Shown: positions 1 through 5,545, counted from the stretch's first letter. The stretch: DNA of 9,284 nucleotides from an uncultured Agathobaculum sp. (GCA_934504345.1 CAKSVR010000073.1:1-9284); one strand, 5' to 3'. Notes: generated from the sequence alone by a model not told the origin. Made by a program: numbers and translations.

Positions 1-71
1 CGGCTGACGAGGCTCGAACTCGCTACCTCCACCTTGGCAAGGTGGCGCTCTACCAGATGAGCTACAGCCGC
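1..71 (-). tRNA. tRNA-Gly (GCC), 3' end cut by window edge
   Basis: Read on the minus strand the gene begins GCGGCTG at position 71 and folds as a normal cloverleaf. The anticodon stem is CCACC/GGTGG around the loop TTGCCAA, giving anticodon GCC (36-38), and there is a GAGTTCGAGCCTC TΨC arm. The 3' acceptor strand CAGCCG ends at position 1, so the last paired base, the discriminator and any CCA lie outside the window. I see no clear promoter of its own between it and tRNA-Phe, so it may be read from upstream or from a weak promoter in the hairpin region. Confidence 0.95.
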
Positions 72-83
72 ATTTTTGGGTTT

Positions 84-363
84 GCAGGTGGGTTCCTGCG
101 GTATCGTTCTGCACTGGTTCAGTGGAAAACTTAAAACTTGGTGAAGAATATTTCTTCAGTTGCAAGGATCGCATCCCTACATTTTACCTCTTTGGTCGAA
201 AGCGCGGTGAAGAAGATTTGCAATCTGCTCTTGATTGCACCCCTTCGACGTTCGAACTCCGGGCGGAATCGCTTTTTCTGCGGAAAAAGCCACGCTGGTT
301 GAAATATGCCACCGGCATATTTCCAAGAGCCAGCTGCTCTCATTTTAATGTCGCAGAGCGACA
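84..363. repeat. Chain of short perfect hairpins between two tRNA genes
   Basis: This stretch has no convincing gene: the open frames on both strands lack ribosome binding sites and mirror each other because of palindromes. It does hold a run of perfect inverted repeats: 84-99 (5-bp arms), 142-158 (7-bp arms, 3-nt loop), 166-176 (4 bp, 3-nt loop), 219-239 (7 bp, 7-nt loop), 244-256 (5 bp, 3-nt loop), 272-289 (7 bp, 4-nt loop), 301-323 (10 bp, 3-nt loop), 326-340 (5 bp) and 349-363 (6 bp, 3-nt loop). Any one short hairpin could be chance, but the density, the repeated 3-nt loops and the 7-10 bp arms are not expected at random. It could be a dispersed repeat, a structured RNA, or a processed spacer between tRNAs. 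I do not recognise the family. Confidence 0.6.
257..271 (-). repeat. 15-bp copy of the 3' end of tRNA-Phe
   Basis: The 15 bases here are identical, in the same orientation, to 455-469, which form part of the TΨC arm and acceptor 3' strand of tRNA-Phe (minus-strand reading CGATTCCGCCCGGAG). The copy lies downstream of the tRNA 3' end, 183 bp away. That is the geometry of a distal attachment site left by an element that integrated into the tRNA gene. There is no integrase in the intervening DNA, so a very short remnant or a tRNA-derived repeat are also possible. Confidence 0.5.
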
Positions 364-412
364 ATTCAGAGGTTAGAGGGCTACGGCCTCGATTCCTTGG
401 CTGGAGGTATTA

Positions 413-448
413 TTTTTTCAATGAGTGCCTCGGCACTCATTGAAAAAA
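413..448. repeat. Perfect 17-bp-arm palindrome abutting the tRNA-Phe 3' end
   Basis: Arms 413-429 and 432-448 are perfectly complementary around a 2-nt centre, starting with six T and ending with six A. It directly follows the encoded CCA of tRNA-Phe on the minus strand. A terminator role is natural from its position, but the polarity is odd: on either strand the T run lies before the hairpin and the A run after it, so there is no U tract downstream of the stem. It may instead form a processing or protective stem, or be an inserted palindrome. Confidence 0.75.
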
Positions 449-524
449 TGGTGCCTCCGGGCGGAATCGAACCACCGACACGGGGATTTTCAGTCCCCTG
501 CTCTACCGACTGAGCTACAGAGGC
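449..524 (-). tRNA. tRNA-Phe (GAA) with encoded CCA
   Basis: The minus strand reads GCCTCTGTAGCTCAG at the 5' end. The anticodon stem GGGGA/TCCCC encloses loop CTGAAAA with anticodon GAA (489-491). The TΨC arm contains GGTTCGATTCC, and the acceptor strand CGGAGGC is followed by discriminator A and a genomically encoded CCA (451-449). The acceptor stem pairs with one T-G wobble. Length is 76 nt with CCA. Its promoter is visible upstream (545-573). The reverse-strand open frame across it is the usual artefact of a tRNA complement. Confidence 0.97.
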
Positions 525-544
525 GTGTTTCACAGCGCTTGTTT

Positions 545-573
545 AGTATATCGCATCCCTTAGGAAATGTCAA
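545..573 (-). promoter_or_regulatory. Sigma-A-type promoter for tRNA-Phe
   Basis: On the minus strand a perfect -35 box TTGACA (573-568) is followed after exactly 17 bp by the -10 box TATACT (550-545). Transcription would start near 538, about 14 nt before the mature tRNA 5' end at 524, which fits a stable-RNA promoter. Confidence 0.85.
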
Positions 574-651
574 CAACTTTTTTCGAAAATTTTTGACAGG
601 ATGTGCAGAGCACTGAAAAAGCCTCTAAAAAATCACGGCATTTTTCAGCGA

Positions 652-663
652 TACTATATAGTA
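652..663. repeat. Perfect 12-bp palindrome TACTATATAGTA
   Basis: A fully self-complementary 12-mer lies in the divergent region between the tRNA-Phe promoter and the SLH gene promoter, about 45 bp upstream of the latter's -35 box. It could be a protein-binding site. A looser inverted repeat (8-bp arms at 613-620 and 641-648) lies beside it. No family of regulator can be assigned. Confidence 0.35.
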
Positions 664-707
664 AGCGCCCATTCCGAACGCGCACTGCTGCGCTCCAGCA
701 TTTTCTA

Positions 708-736
708 TTGCCCGTCCCTCGCCCCGGTGTTATAAT
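708..736 (+). promoter_or_regulatory. Promoter of the SLH-domain protein gene
   Basis: A consensus -10 TATAAT (731-736) is preceded at 17 bp by TTGCCC (708-713), which matches 4 of 6 bases of the -35 consensus. Transcription would begin near 743, giving a leader of about 68 nt before the GTG start at 811. The good -10 and mediocre -35 fit a promoter open to regulation by the operator-like site just downstream. Confidence 0.75.
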
Positions 737-745
737 GTAAAACTG

Positions 746-759
746 TGAAAGTGCTTTCA
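746..759. promoter_or_regulatory. cre-like (CcpA/LacI-family) operator
   Basis: TGAAAGTGCTTTCA is an inverted repeat with perfect 6-bp arms. It equals the classic catabolite-responsive element TGAAAGCGCTTTCA except for TG instead of CG at the centre. It lies about +4 to +17 relative to the predicted start, a position where CcpA or another LacI-family protein would block early elongation. The match is seen directly; the regulator is inferred. Confidence 0.6.
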
Positions 760-810
760 ACCACGGGCAGAGCTTTTCTGCGCGAAAACCATTCACGGAG
801 GTTTGCACCT

Positions 811-2817
811 GTGAAAAAACACTGCTTTACCGCAGCGCTGCTTCTGGGCCTGTCGCTGATCGGCCGGGCCGCCGCTGCCGATTATACCGATCTTTCGCCG
901 CACTGGGCGGAGGACGCGCTGCGATTCGCTGTACAGTCCGACCTGATCGACGGCGTATCCGAGTACACCTTTGCCGCCGATGCACCCGCGACCCGCGCCT
1001 GTCTGGTGCAGGCCCTGTACCGCATGGAGCACGCGCCGGTTTCCGAGGCCGCACTCTCGTTCGAGGACATCACGGACGATGCCTCCTATCTTGCGGCGGT
1101 ACGCTGGGGTGTGTCGAACGGTATCATCACCGGTTACAGCGACACAGTTTTCCGTCCCGGCACCTCGCTCACCCGCGAACAGTTCGCCGTGATGCTGTAT
1201 CGATTTGCCGAACACAAAAAACTGGATGTATCTGCGCAGACCGAGCTTTCCGCCTACGCGGATGCCGCCGCCGTCCATCCCTACGCACTGACGGCCATGC
1301 GCTGGGCCAACGCCGCCGGTCTTATCACCGGTACGACTGCGGCAACGCTCTCTCCGCAGGGCACGGTTTCCCGCGCACAGCTGGCGACCATCCTCCAGCG
1401 CTTTGCACCGATGGTTTCCTATCAGCACCGCGAGGACGATGCCGCCAGCCAGCCGCAGAGCTGGTCGGATGTCGCGTTCACCACCTCGCTCGGTGATGTG
1501 ACACGCAGCGAAACCGAACAGGATTTCACCGAAGTCCACCGCGCGGTGCGCCGCTACACGGACACACAGAACTGCACGGTCGAAATGGGCCACTCCGCCG
1601 CCGTGCTCGATGCACCCGCGCACACCGCCGCGCAGTTCGCGATGACCGGCTCGTCCGGCTCTGTCCGCTGGTATGACACCGCAGCCGGACAGTGGCATCA
1701 GCAGCCGCTCGCCTCCGGCACCCTGCCGGGTGGGATGTACTTCCTCCGCGTGGGCGGCGCGGACAGCATCGTTGTCACGCCGATGACCTACGCCGCCCGC
1801 TCAAACGGCATGATCGAATACTATCCGGCCAAGGACGGCACATTGCAGATTACGCAAACAGAGAACGGCTTCACGTTTTCGCTCCGCACCGCTGTCCTCG
1901 CGCAGAACACTTACAGCGACTATCTGCTGCTCACCTCGCAGCAGCTCCTGGTGGACTGGACCGATGCCGCGCAGTGCAGCCGATGGGCAAATTACAGCTT
2001 TGTCGGCAGCAACCGCTGGTGCTACAACGGCTACTATTATACCGCGCCGTCTGCCTATTATCCGTTCGGTGAGAACTACTTTTACTCGCTCCCGGCGGCG
2101 CACATTGCCGGAAAAATGATGAACGACACCGATCAGGCCGCCTCCCGTGTACTGGGACTCGCGATGCTCGACCTCATGCGTGAGCAGCAGAACGAATACG
2201 GCTTCATTCCCTCGCAGGCGGGCAGCTCGTGGCTGAAAAACAGCTACAATATCGATCCCGGCTATTACGACACCCGTTTCAACACGGATTTCTGGCTGGC
2301 GAACCTGAACGCCGTGCAGAACTTCGGCGTGACAGGCTGGCTGGACAAGACCCGCAAATACGCGGATTTTCTCACCGATTTCGCGGAGAAATACCACTTT
2401 GCCCTTGGTTCCGGCGAAAACGAGGGCTGGCTGGTGCAGGATTACTGGCACCCGAACGGACACGGCCAGCCGACCCACGCTTCGCTCAACCACCACGCCG
2501 CCGAGGCGGTGTTCCTCTACCGGTTCGCCGATGCGACCGGCGAGGACAGCTACGCCGCACTCGCGGATCGCATGGTGCGCGGCATCGAGCAGAGCGAAGC
2601 ACTATGGTACAAATCGAACGGCGATCTGTACTATTCCTATGATCCGAACGGCACCTGCTCCGGACAGGATTATCCGTATCTGACCTACAACGACCTGCTT
2701 GAGCTTCAGCGGCTGTACACCGCGCGGCACGGGCAGCAGAACGCCGCACTCACGCGCCTGATGCAGTCTAAGCTGCGCTGGATGAACGCGAACGGCGTGA
2801 CCGGCTACAACCGATAA
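811..2817 (+). CDS. Secreted SLH-domain cell-surface protein with unassigned C-terminal domain
   Basis: A 668-aa exported protein. The GTG at 811 is chosen because GGAGG sits 9 nt upstream (797-801) and a signal peptide follows at once: KK at residues 2-3, a Leu-rich core, and a likely cut after the Ala run near 23. The in-frame GTG at 745 would lie on the transcription start and has no ribosome site. Three SLH repeats follow at about 24-76, 83-135 and 147-200. Each ends in a degenerate TRAE-type motif (TRAC, TREQ, SRAQ), so the protein should attach non-covalently to cell-wall polysaccharide. Residues 205-365 look beta-rich. Residues 370-668 are rich in Trp, Tyr and His, with regularly spaced helices (for example DYWHPNGHGQPTHASLNHHA at 544-563), suggesting an alpha/alpha-toroid fold such as polysaccharide-acting enzymes use. 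I cannot name a family or catalytic residues. It stands alone in its transcription unit. Confidence 0.9.
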   Translation: MKKHCFTAALLLGLSLIGRAAAADYTDLSPHWAEDALRFAVQSDLIDGVSEYTFAADAPATRACLVQALYRMEHAPVSEAALSFEDITDDASYLAAVRWGVSNGIITGYSDTVFRPGTSLTREQFAVMLYRFAEHKKLDVSAQTELSAYADAAAVHPYALTAMRWANAAGLITGTTAATLSPQGTVSRAQLATILQRFAPMVSYQHREDDAASQPQSWSDVAFTTSLGDVTRSETEQDFTEVHRAVRRYTDTQNCTVEMGHSAAVLDAPAHTAAQFAMTGSSGSVRWYDTAAGQWHQQPLASGTLPGGMYFLRVGGADSIVVTPMTYAARSNGMIEYYPAKDGTLQITQTENGFTFSLRTAVLAQNTYSDYLLLTSQQLLVDWTDAAQCSRWANYSFVGSNRWCYNGYYYTAPSAYYPFGENYFYSLPAAHIAGKMMNDTDQAASRVLGLAMLDLMREQQNEYGFIPSQAGSSWLKNSYNIDPGYYDTRFNTDFWLANLNAVQNFGVTGWLDKTRKYADFLTDFAEKYHFALGSGENEGWLVQDYWHPNGHGQPTHASLNHHAAEAVFLYRFADATGEDSYAALADRMVRGIEQSEALWYKSNGDLYYSYDPNGTCSGQDYPYLTYNDLLELQRLYTARHGQQNAALTRLMQSKLRWMNANGVTGYNR

Positions 2818-2822
2818 ACGGA

Positions 2823-2848
2823 AAGGACGTATCACACGATACGTCCTT
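2823..2848 (+). terminator. Hairpin terminator after the SLH gene, copy 1 of a repeated stem
   Basis: An 11-bp perfect stem AAGGACGTATC (2823-2833) pairs with 2838-2848 around a 4-nt loop, starting 5 nt after the stop codon. The following T content is weak (TTCAGTTTG). The same stem, one base different over 28 nt, recurs at 3070-3097 with a better T run. Confidence 0.7.
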
Positions 2849-2934
2849 CAGTTTGTCGAAAAAGTCGGTATTGAACCAATTTCATCATATCGCGCGGCAG
2901 CGCGCGTTAAATAGAATTTGCCGTGCAAATTCAT

Positions 2935-2963
2935 AAAAAGGCAGGGCGTGTACCTGCCTTTTT
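2935..2963. terminator. Strong bidirectional intrinsic terminator
   Basis: AAAAAGGCAGG (2935-2945) pairs perfectly with CCTGCCTTTTT (2953-2963) around a 7-nt loop. It gives an A run before and a T run after the stem on both strands. It probably backs up termination of the SLH transcript about 120 nt after its stop codon. Confidence 0.8.
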
Positions 2964-3069
2964 ATACCCTGAGAGGGAGAAAGTTTCTATACAGGAACTT
3001 TCGGACGACTTTGGAACGGCCCACGGTCCGTTCCTGCTTGTCGGCGAAACCGTGGTTTCGCGACAGCCT

Positions 3070-3097
3070 AAAGGACGTATCCCACGATACGTCCTTT
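3070..3097 (+). terminator. Copy 2 of the GGACGTATC hairpin, with T run
   Basis: AAAGGACGTATC (3070-3081) pairs with 3086-3097 around CCAC, followed by a T run to 3099. It matches the hairpin at 2822-2849 in 27 of 28 bases, so the two are copies of one element 220 bp apart. It may shield the downstream GGDEF gene from readthrough. Confidence 0.7.
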
Positions 3098-3099
3098 TT

Positions 3100-3336
3100 G
3101 TTATCTATCCAGCCGTCCGGCCACCGCGCGAGGATGGCATCGCCTGCTGTGTGTATGTTGTCACTCACAAACATCTCTGTTCTGGTGCTGTCCGCCGGGA
3201 AAGCCGGACATATCCCCATTGATGCACTGCTGATCCCTGCCGAAAATCCTCTGTTGATAGTTTTATGGTTTTCACAAAGAAAACCGGCAGAATAACAGCA
3301 ATATTCACAAATAAAGAATTTTAACGAAATCTGAAT
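3100..3336. other. Intergenic region without a supported gene
   Basis: Open frames run through on both strands, but none has a ribosome site or a recognisable protein. Two small hairpins are present: 3189-3210 (TGTCCG/CGGACA) and 3267-3285 (GGTTTTC/GAAAACC). The last 80 bases become AT-rich as the GGDEF promoter is approached. A worn gene end cannot be excluded. Confidence 0.4.
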
Positions 3337-3365
3337 TTGCGCTTTTTGTCGTTTTGTGATATAAT
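3337..3365 (+). promoter_or_regulatory. Extended -10 promoter of the GGDEF gene
   Basis: TGATATAAT (3357-3365) is a perfect extended -10. The -35 region at 17 bp is poor (TTGCGC, 3337-3342), as is common for extended -10 promoters. A start near 3372 would leave a leader of about 135 nt with a small hairpin (3378-3394) and a longer stem (3421-3426 with 3445-3450). I looked for the conserved core of a cyclic-di-GMP riboswitch in it and did not find one. Confidence 0.65.
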
Positions 3366-3507
3366 TTTGCAGATTAATTGCGCGAATTACGCAAAATTGT
3401 ATCTCTTGTGCACCGACGACAGCGCGCATCCCTTTTTCGGCCGCCGCGCTCATTTGATACGAACCAGCCCGTTCCGGGGCATGACAGACAAGAAGGTGCT
3501 GTTCCAA

Positions 3508-4572
3508 ATGAATACCATATATAAAAAACAGGATGCCGCCCGGCGGCACATCAGCCGCATCATGCAGATCGTGCTCAGTCTGGCGATGATCGTGCTGACC
3601 GTCTGCATGATGCTTCAGGTCCGCAACATACAGGGCGATGCCCGCGTGGTCAACTACGCCGGTATCCTGCGCGGCGCGACCCAGCGCGAGGTCAAGCTCG
3701 AGATCGCCGGACAGCCGAACGATGCGCTCATCAGCGATCTCGATGCCATCTTCGACGGCCTGCTGCACGGCGGCGGCAAGTACAATCTGACCCGTATCAG
3801 CGACTCTGATTATCAGGACAAGCTCAAGCGCCAGTACGACTACTGGCAGCAGCTCAAGAGCGAGATCGGCGCGGTGCGCGAAAACGGCTACGCCCAGACT
3901 AGGATCATCGCCATGAGCGAAACCTATTTCCAGCTCGCGGACGATACCGTCACGGCGGCGGAGGTCTATTCGCAGAAGTGCGCCACCAACATCCGCTACC
4001 TCGAGTATATGCTGTCGTTCATCATGGCCGCGCTGCTCGGCCTGTTCATCCTCCAGTCGATCGATGAAATGCTGCTGCGCCGCCGCAACAGCGAGCTCAA
4101 CCGCAAGGCATACATCGATATGCACACCGGCCTGCCCAACAAGAGCCGCTGCGAAGAGCTGCTGACAGACCGCGGACAGCCCACGATTGAAACCACGGTC
4201 GCCGTGTTCGACCTGAACAACCTCAAGCAGGTCAACGACAGCCTCGGCCATCTCGCCGGTGACACGCTCATCGCCAATTTCGCGAACATCCTGCGTACCT
4301 CGATCCCCGAACAGTATTTCGTAGGCCGCTACGGCGGCGATGAATTTGTCGCGGTGCTGACCGGCGCGGCTCGTGAACAGGCTGAGGACATCCTGCATGA
4401 CATCCGCCAGTCGGCGGAGTTCTATAACGCCTCCGGCTGCACACTTCACATCGACTATGCGTGCGGCTACTCAGTTTCCAGTGATTTCAATGAGTGCAAC
4501 TTCAAAATCCTGTTCGAGCAGGCCGACCACCATATGTATGAGCAGAAAAATGCCATGAAAACGCAGAAATAA
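3508..4572 (+). CDS. Membrane diguanylate cyclase (GGDEF) with PilJ-type sensor domain
   Basis: A 354-aa protein that should make cyclic di-GMP from two GTP. Membrane segments lie at about 17-37 and 168-187. The roughly 130 residues between them face outward and start with VVNYAGILRGATQR (47-60), typical of the type IV pili/nitrate-sensor four-helix domain (PilJ family). The GGDEF domain covers 198-350: FDLNNLKQVNDSLGH (234-248), an intact GGDEF at 276-280 and HHMYEQK at 341-347, so it is probably active. The inhibitory RxxD site expected five residues before GGDEF is absent (PEQY), so product feedback is unlikely. The start is ATG 3508, with AGAAGG 11 nt upstream; the in-frame ATG at 3481 is an alternative with a poorer site. 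There is no EAL partner here. Confidence 0.92.
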   Translation: MNTIYKKQDAARRHISRIMQIVLSLAMIVLTVCMMLQVRNIQGDARVVNYAGILRGATQREVKLEIAGQPNDALISDLDAIFDGLLHGGGKYNLTRISDSDYQDKLKRQYDYWQQLKSEIGAVRENGYAQTRIIAMSETYFQLADDTVTAAEVYSQKCATNIRYLEYMLSFIMAALLGLFILQSIDEMLLRRRNSELNRKAYIDMHTGLPNKSRCEELLTDRGQPTIETTVAVFDLNNLKQVNDSLGHLAGDTLIANFANILRTSIPEQYFVGRYGGDEFVAVLTGAAREQAEDILHDIRQSAEFYNASGCTLHIDYACGYSVSSDFNECNFKILFEQADHHMYEQKNAMKTQK

Positions 4573-4579
4573 GCAGATA

Positions 4580-4614
4580 AAAACCCGAACCGATGTCCAA
4601 TCGGTTCGGGTTTT
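4580..4614. terminator. Shared bidirectional terminator between converging genes
   Basis: AAAACCCGAACCGAT (4580-4594) pairs perfectly with 4600-4614 around loop GTCCA. A and T runs flank it on both strands. It ends the GGDEF gene from the left and the oxidoreductase gene (stop at 4617) from the right. Confidence 0.92.
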
Positions 4615-4616
4615 CC

Positions 4617-5162
4617 TTATGTCCTGATGGCCGCGCCCATATCGTGCGCCTGCTGCACTGCCGCATGGCCTGCGGCTTCGCCGGGGCCCTCAACGCCGCC
4701 CGCGAACACTGTGCCCGCCAGCCGGGCGTGCTCGAAGCACGCAATCCAGCCCTTGAGGCCGTGCACCGCGCCCTCATCCACGCCTGCCTCGTCCTCGGCG
4801 GCGGCCGTCAGACAGTAGATGTCACGGAACGCATAGTCCGACGAGTACAGCCAGTTCGCACGGTCGAGCAGCGTTTTCATCTGGCCGCTCATTTCGTAAT
4901 AGTAGATCGGAGTCGCGAATGCGATCACATCGGCTTTCTCCATCTTTGCCGCGATGGCGTTCGCATCGTCATCGATCACGCAGCGCCCGAGCTTCTGGCA
5001 CGCCATGCATCCCTTGCAGAACGCCAGCGACTTGTCCCGCAGCGTCACCTGCTCGACCTCATGGCCGGCCTCCTGTGCGCCCGCCGCAAATGCATTTGCC
5101 AGCAGCTCCGAGTTGCTGTTTGCCCGCAGGCTCGTGCTGATGACCAGTACCTTTTTTGCCAT
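4617..5162 (-). CDS. NAD(P)H-dependent FMN oxidoreductase, iron-sulfur flavoprotein type
   Basis: A 181-aa cytoplasmic flavodoxin-fold protein. The N-terminal strand and phosphate loop KVLVISTSLRANSNSELLA (4-22) bind FMN. TPIYYYEMSGQMKTLLDR (84-101) is the second flavin-site signature of this superfamily. FAGGVEGPGEA (153-163) fits the final strand region. Four cysteines at 49, 52, 55 and 61 form CX2CX2CX5C, within the spacing range known for the 4Fe-4S cluster of iron-sulfur flavoproteins, so both cofactors are plausible. In the broader family some members keep the cysteines with an unclear role. The start is ATG 5162, with AGGAGG 8 nt upstream; an upstream extension to 5240 would run through the promoter. 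The promoter is MerR-like (5220-5250), suggesting induction by an electrophile, metal or redox stress. The substrate is unknown. Confidence 0.9.
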   Translation of the reverse strand: MAKKVLVISTSLRANSNSELLANAFAAGAQEAGHEVEQVTLRDKSLAFCKGCMACQKLGRCVIDDDANAIAAKMEKADVIAFATPIYYYEMSGQMKTLLDRANWLYSSDYAFRDIYCLTAAAEDEAGVDEGAVHGLKGWIACFEHARLAGTVFAGGVEGPGEAAGHAAVQQAHDMGAAIRT

Positions 5163-5184
5163 AACATACTCCTCCTGTGATTTG

Positions 5185-5204
5185 GCGCGGCACGTCCGCC
5201 GCGC
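5185..5204 (-). other. GC-rich hairpin in the oxidoreductase mRNA leader
   Basis: GCGCGGC and its perfect complement GCCGCGC are separated by 6 nt. They lie in the leader about 10 nt upstream of the ribosome binding site of the oxidoreductase gene. The stem could stabilise the 5' end of the mRNA or keep the binding site free. No known regulatory RNA is recognised. Confidence 0.5.
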
Positions 5205-5219
5205 ATTCTTGTCGCTGCC

Positions 5220-5250
5220 ATTATATACGCTGGAGTACACTCCAAGTCAA
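5220..5250 (-). promoter_or_regulatory. MerR-family-type promoter and operator of the oxidoreductase gene
   Basis: On the minus strand -35 TTGACT (5250-5245) and -10 TATAAT (5225-5220) are separated by 19 bp instead of 17. The spacer holds the perfect dyad TGGAGT-AC-ACTCCA (5231-5244 on the plus strand). An over-long spacer with a central dyad is the hallmark of promoters that a MerR-family activator twists into an active shape. The sequence resembles TTGGAGT-type operators of thiol- and aldehyde-responsive members. An overlapping TATATA at 17 bp could allow some basal activity. No MerR gene is in the window. Confidence 0.75.
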
Positions 5251-5498
5251 GCCGGAATGCTGTGCAGCTTTGTGTGCCGTCCCCTTTTCTATGCAAATTC
5301 GCATATTTATTCGAAAGCAGCAATAATGAACGATAATTCGCTAATAAGCACTTTTATCATTGTTTATCTTATGTTTTTCGATTAACGACCATATCGTCAT
5401 TTTTGTTTTTCTGCATATTCATGTCAGTTACGCATATTTTCGAGCCTCTGACTTTTTCTGTCGAATCCCCCGACAGCCCTCGTAATTCCCTGATTTTC
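5251..5498. other. AT-rich intergenic region, no supported gene
   Basis: The DNA is clearly more AT-rich than its surroundings. The only complete small frame, ATG at 5327 to a stop at 5386 (19 residues, hydrophobic), has no ribosome site. A small hairpin TGTCG/CGACA lies at 5459-5475. Nothing else is recognised. Confidence 0.4.
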
Positions 5499-5499
5499 A

Positions 5500-5508
5500 T
5501 GCTATAAT
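5500..5508 (+). promoter_or_regulatory. Extended -10 promoter ahead of the coding remnant
   Basis: TGCTATAAT is a perfect extended -10 motif on the plus strand. No good -35 is visible at 17-18 bp. It sits about 40 bp before the degraded reading frame and may be its original promoter. Confidence 0.5.
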
Positions 5509-5545
5509 AGGCAATACAGACCAGACAGGGCACACGTTGTGCTGA

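Larger units (their letters stand above)
2890..3099. repeat. Second hairpin-chain block, readable alike on both strands
   Basis: No gene is supported here. The block holds consecutive inverted repeats: a GC-rich one near 2891-2906; 2914-2932 (8-bp arms, CGT loop); 2935-2963 (11-bp arms with T run); about 2979-3002 (9-bp arms, one wobble); about 3014-3035 (7-bp arms GGAACGG/CCGTTCC); about 3039-3066 (12-bp arms with a one-base bulge); and 3070-3097 (12-bp arms). Two palindromes translate to almost the same peptide in either direction: KFLYRNF on both strands at about 2981-3001, and KDVSxDTSF (H or W at x) at 3071-3097. This resembles in design the block between the tRNAs. It could be a dispersed palindromic repeat family; copy number elsewhere cannot be judged from this window. 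Confidence 0.55.

Noticed and set aside
122..376. 84-residue plus-strand and 77-residue minus-strand open frames between the tRNA genes
   Set aside because: No ribosome site. The two frames resemble each other (KYATGIF and KYAGGIF) only because of the palindromes, as expected from hairpins and not from genes.
84..448. CRISPR array or phage att-flanked module between the tRNA genes
   Set aside because: The hairpins differ in sequence and spacing, so there are no regular repeats and spacers. No integrase or cas gene is present.
425..616. 63-residue plus-strand open frame
   Set aside because: It is the complement of tRNA-Phe read as protein, a common false gene call.
745..810. Upstream GTG as start of the SLH protein
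   Set aside because: It would lie on the transcription start and inside the operator-like site, without a ribosome site. GTG 811 has GGAGG and is followed by a proper signal peptide.
793..1698. 301-residue minus-strand frame opposite the SLH gene
   Set aside because: Shadow frame caused by high GC; the plus frame has signal peptide and SLH domains.
3372..3507. Cyclic-di-GMP riboswitch in the GGDEF leader
   Set aside because: The leader is long and partly structured, but I could not find the conserved riboswitch core.
2962..4449. 495-residue minus-strand frame opposite the GGDEF gene
   Set aside because: Antisense shadow that runs through hairpins and promoter; no domain recognised, whereas the plus strand encodes a clear GGDEF protein.
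5327..5386. 19-residue hydrophobic small protein
   Set aside because: Starts with ATG but lacks a ribosome binding site; AT-rich DNA yields such frames easily.
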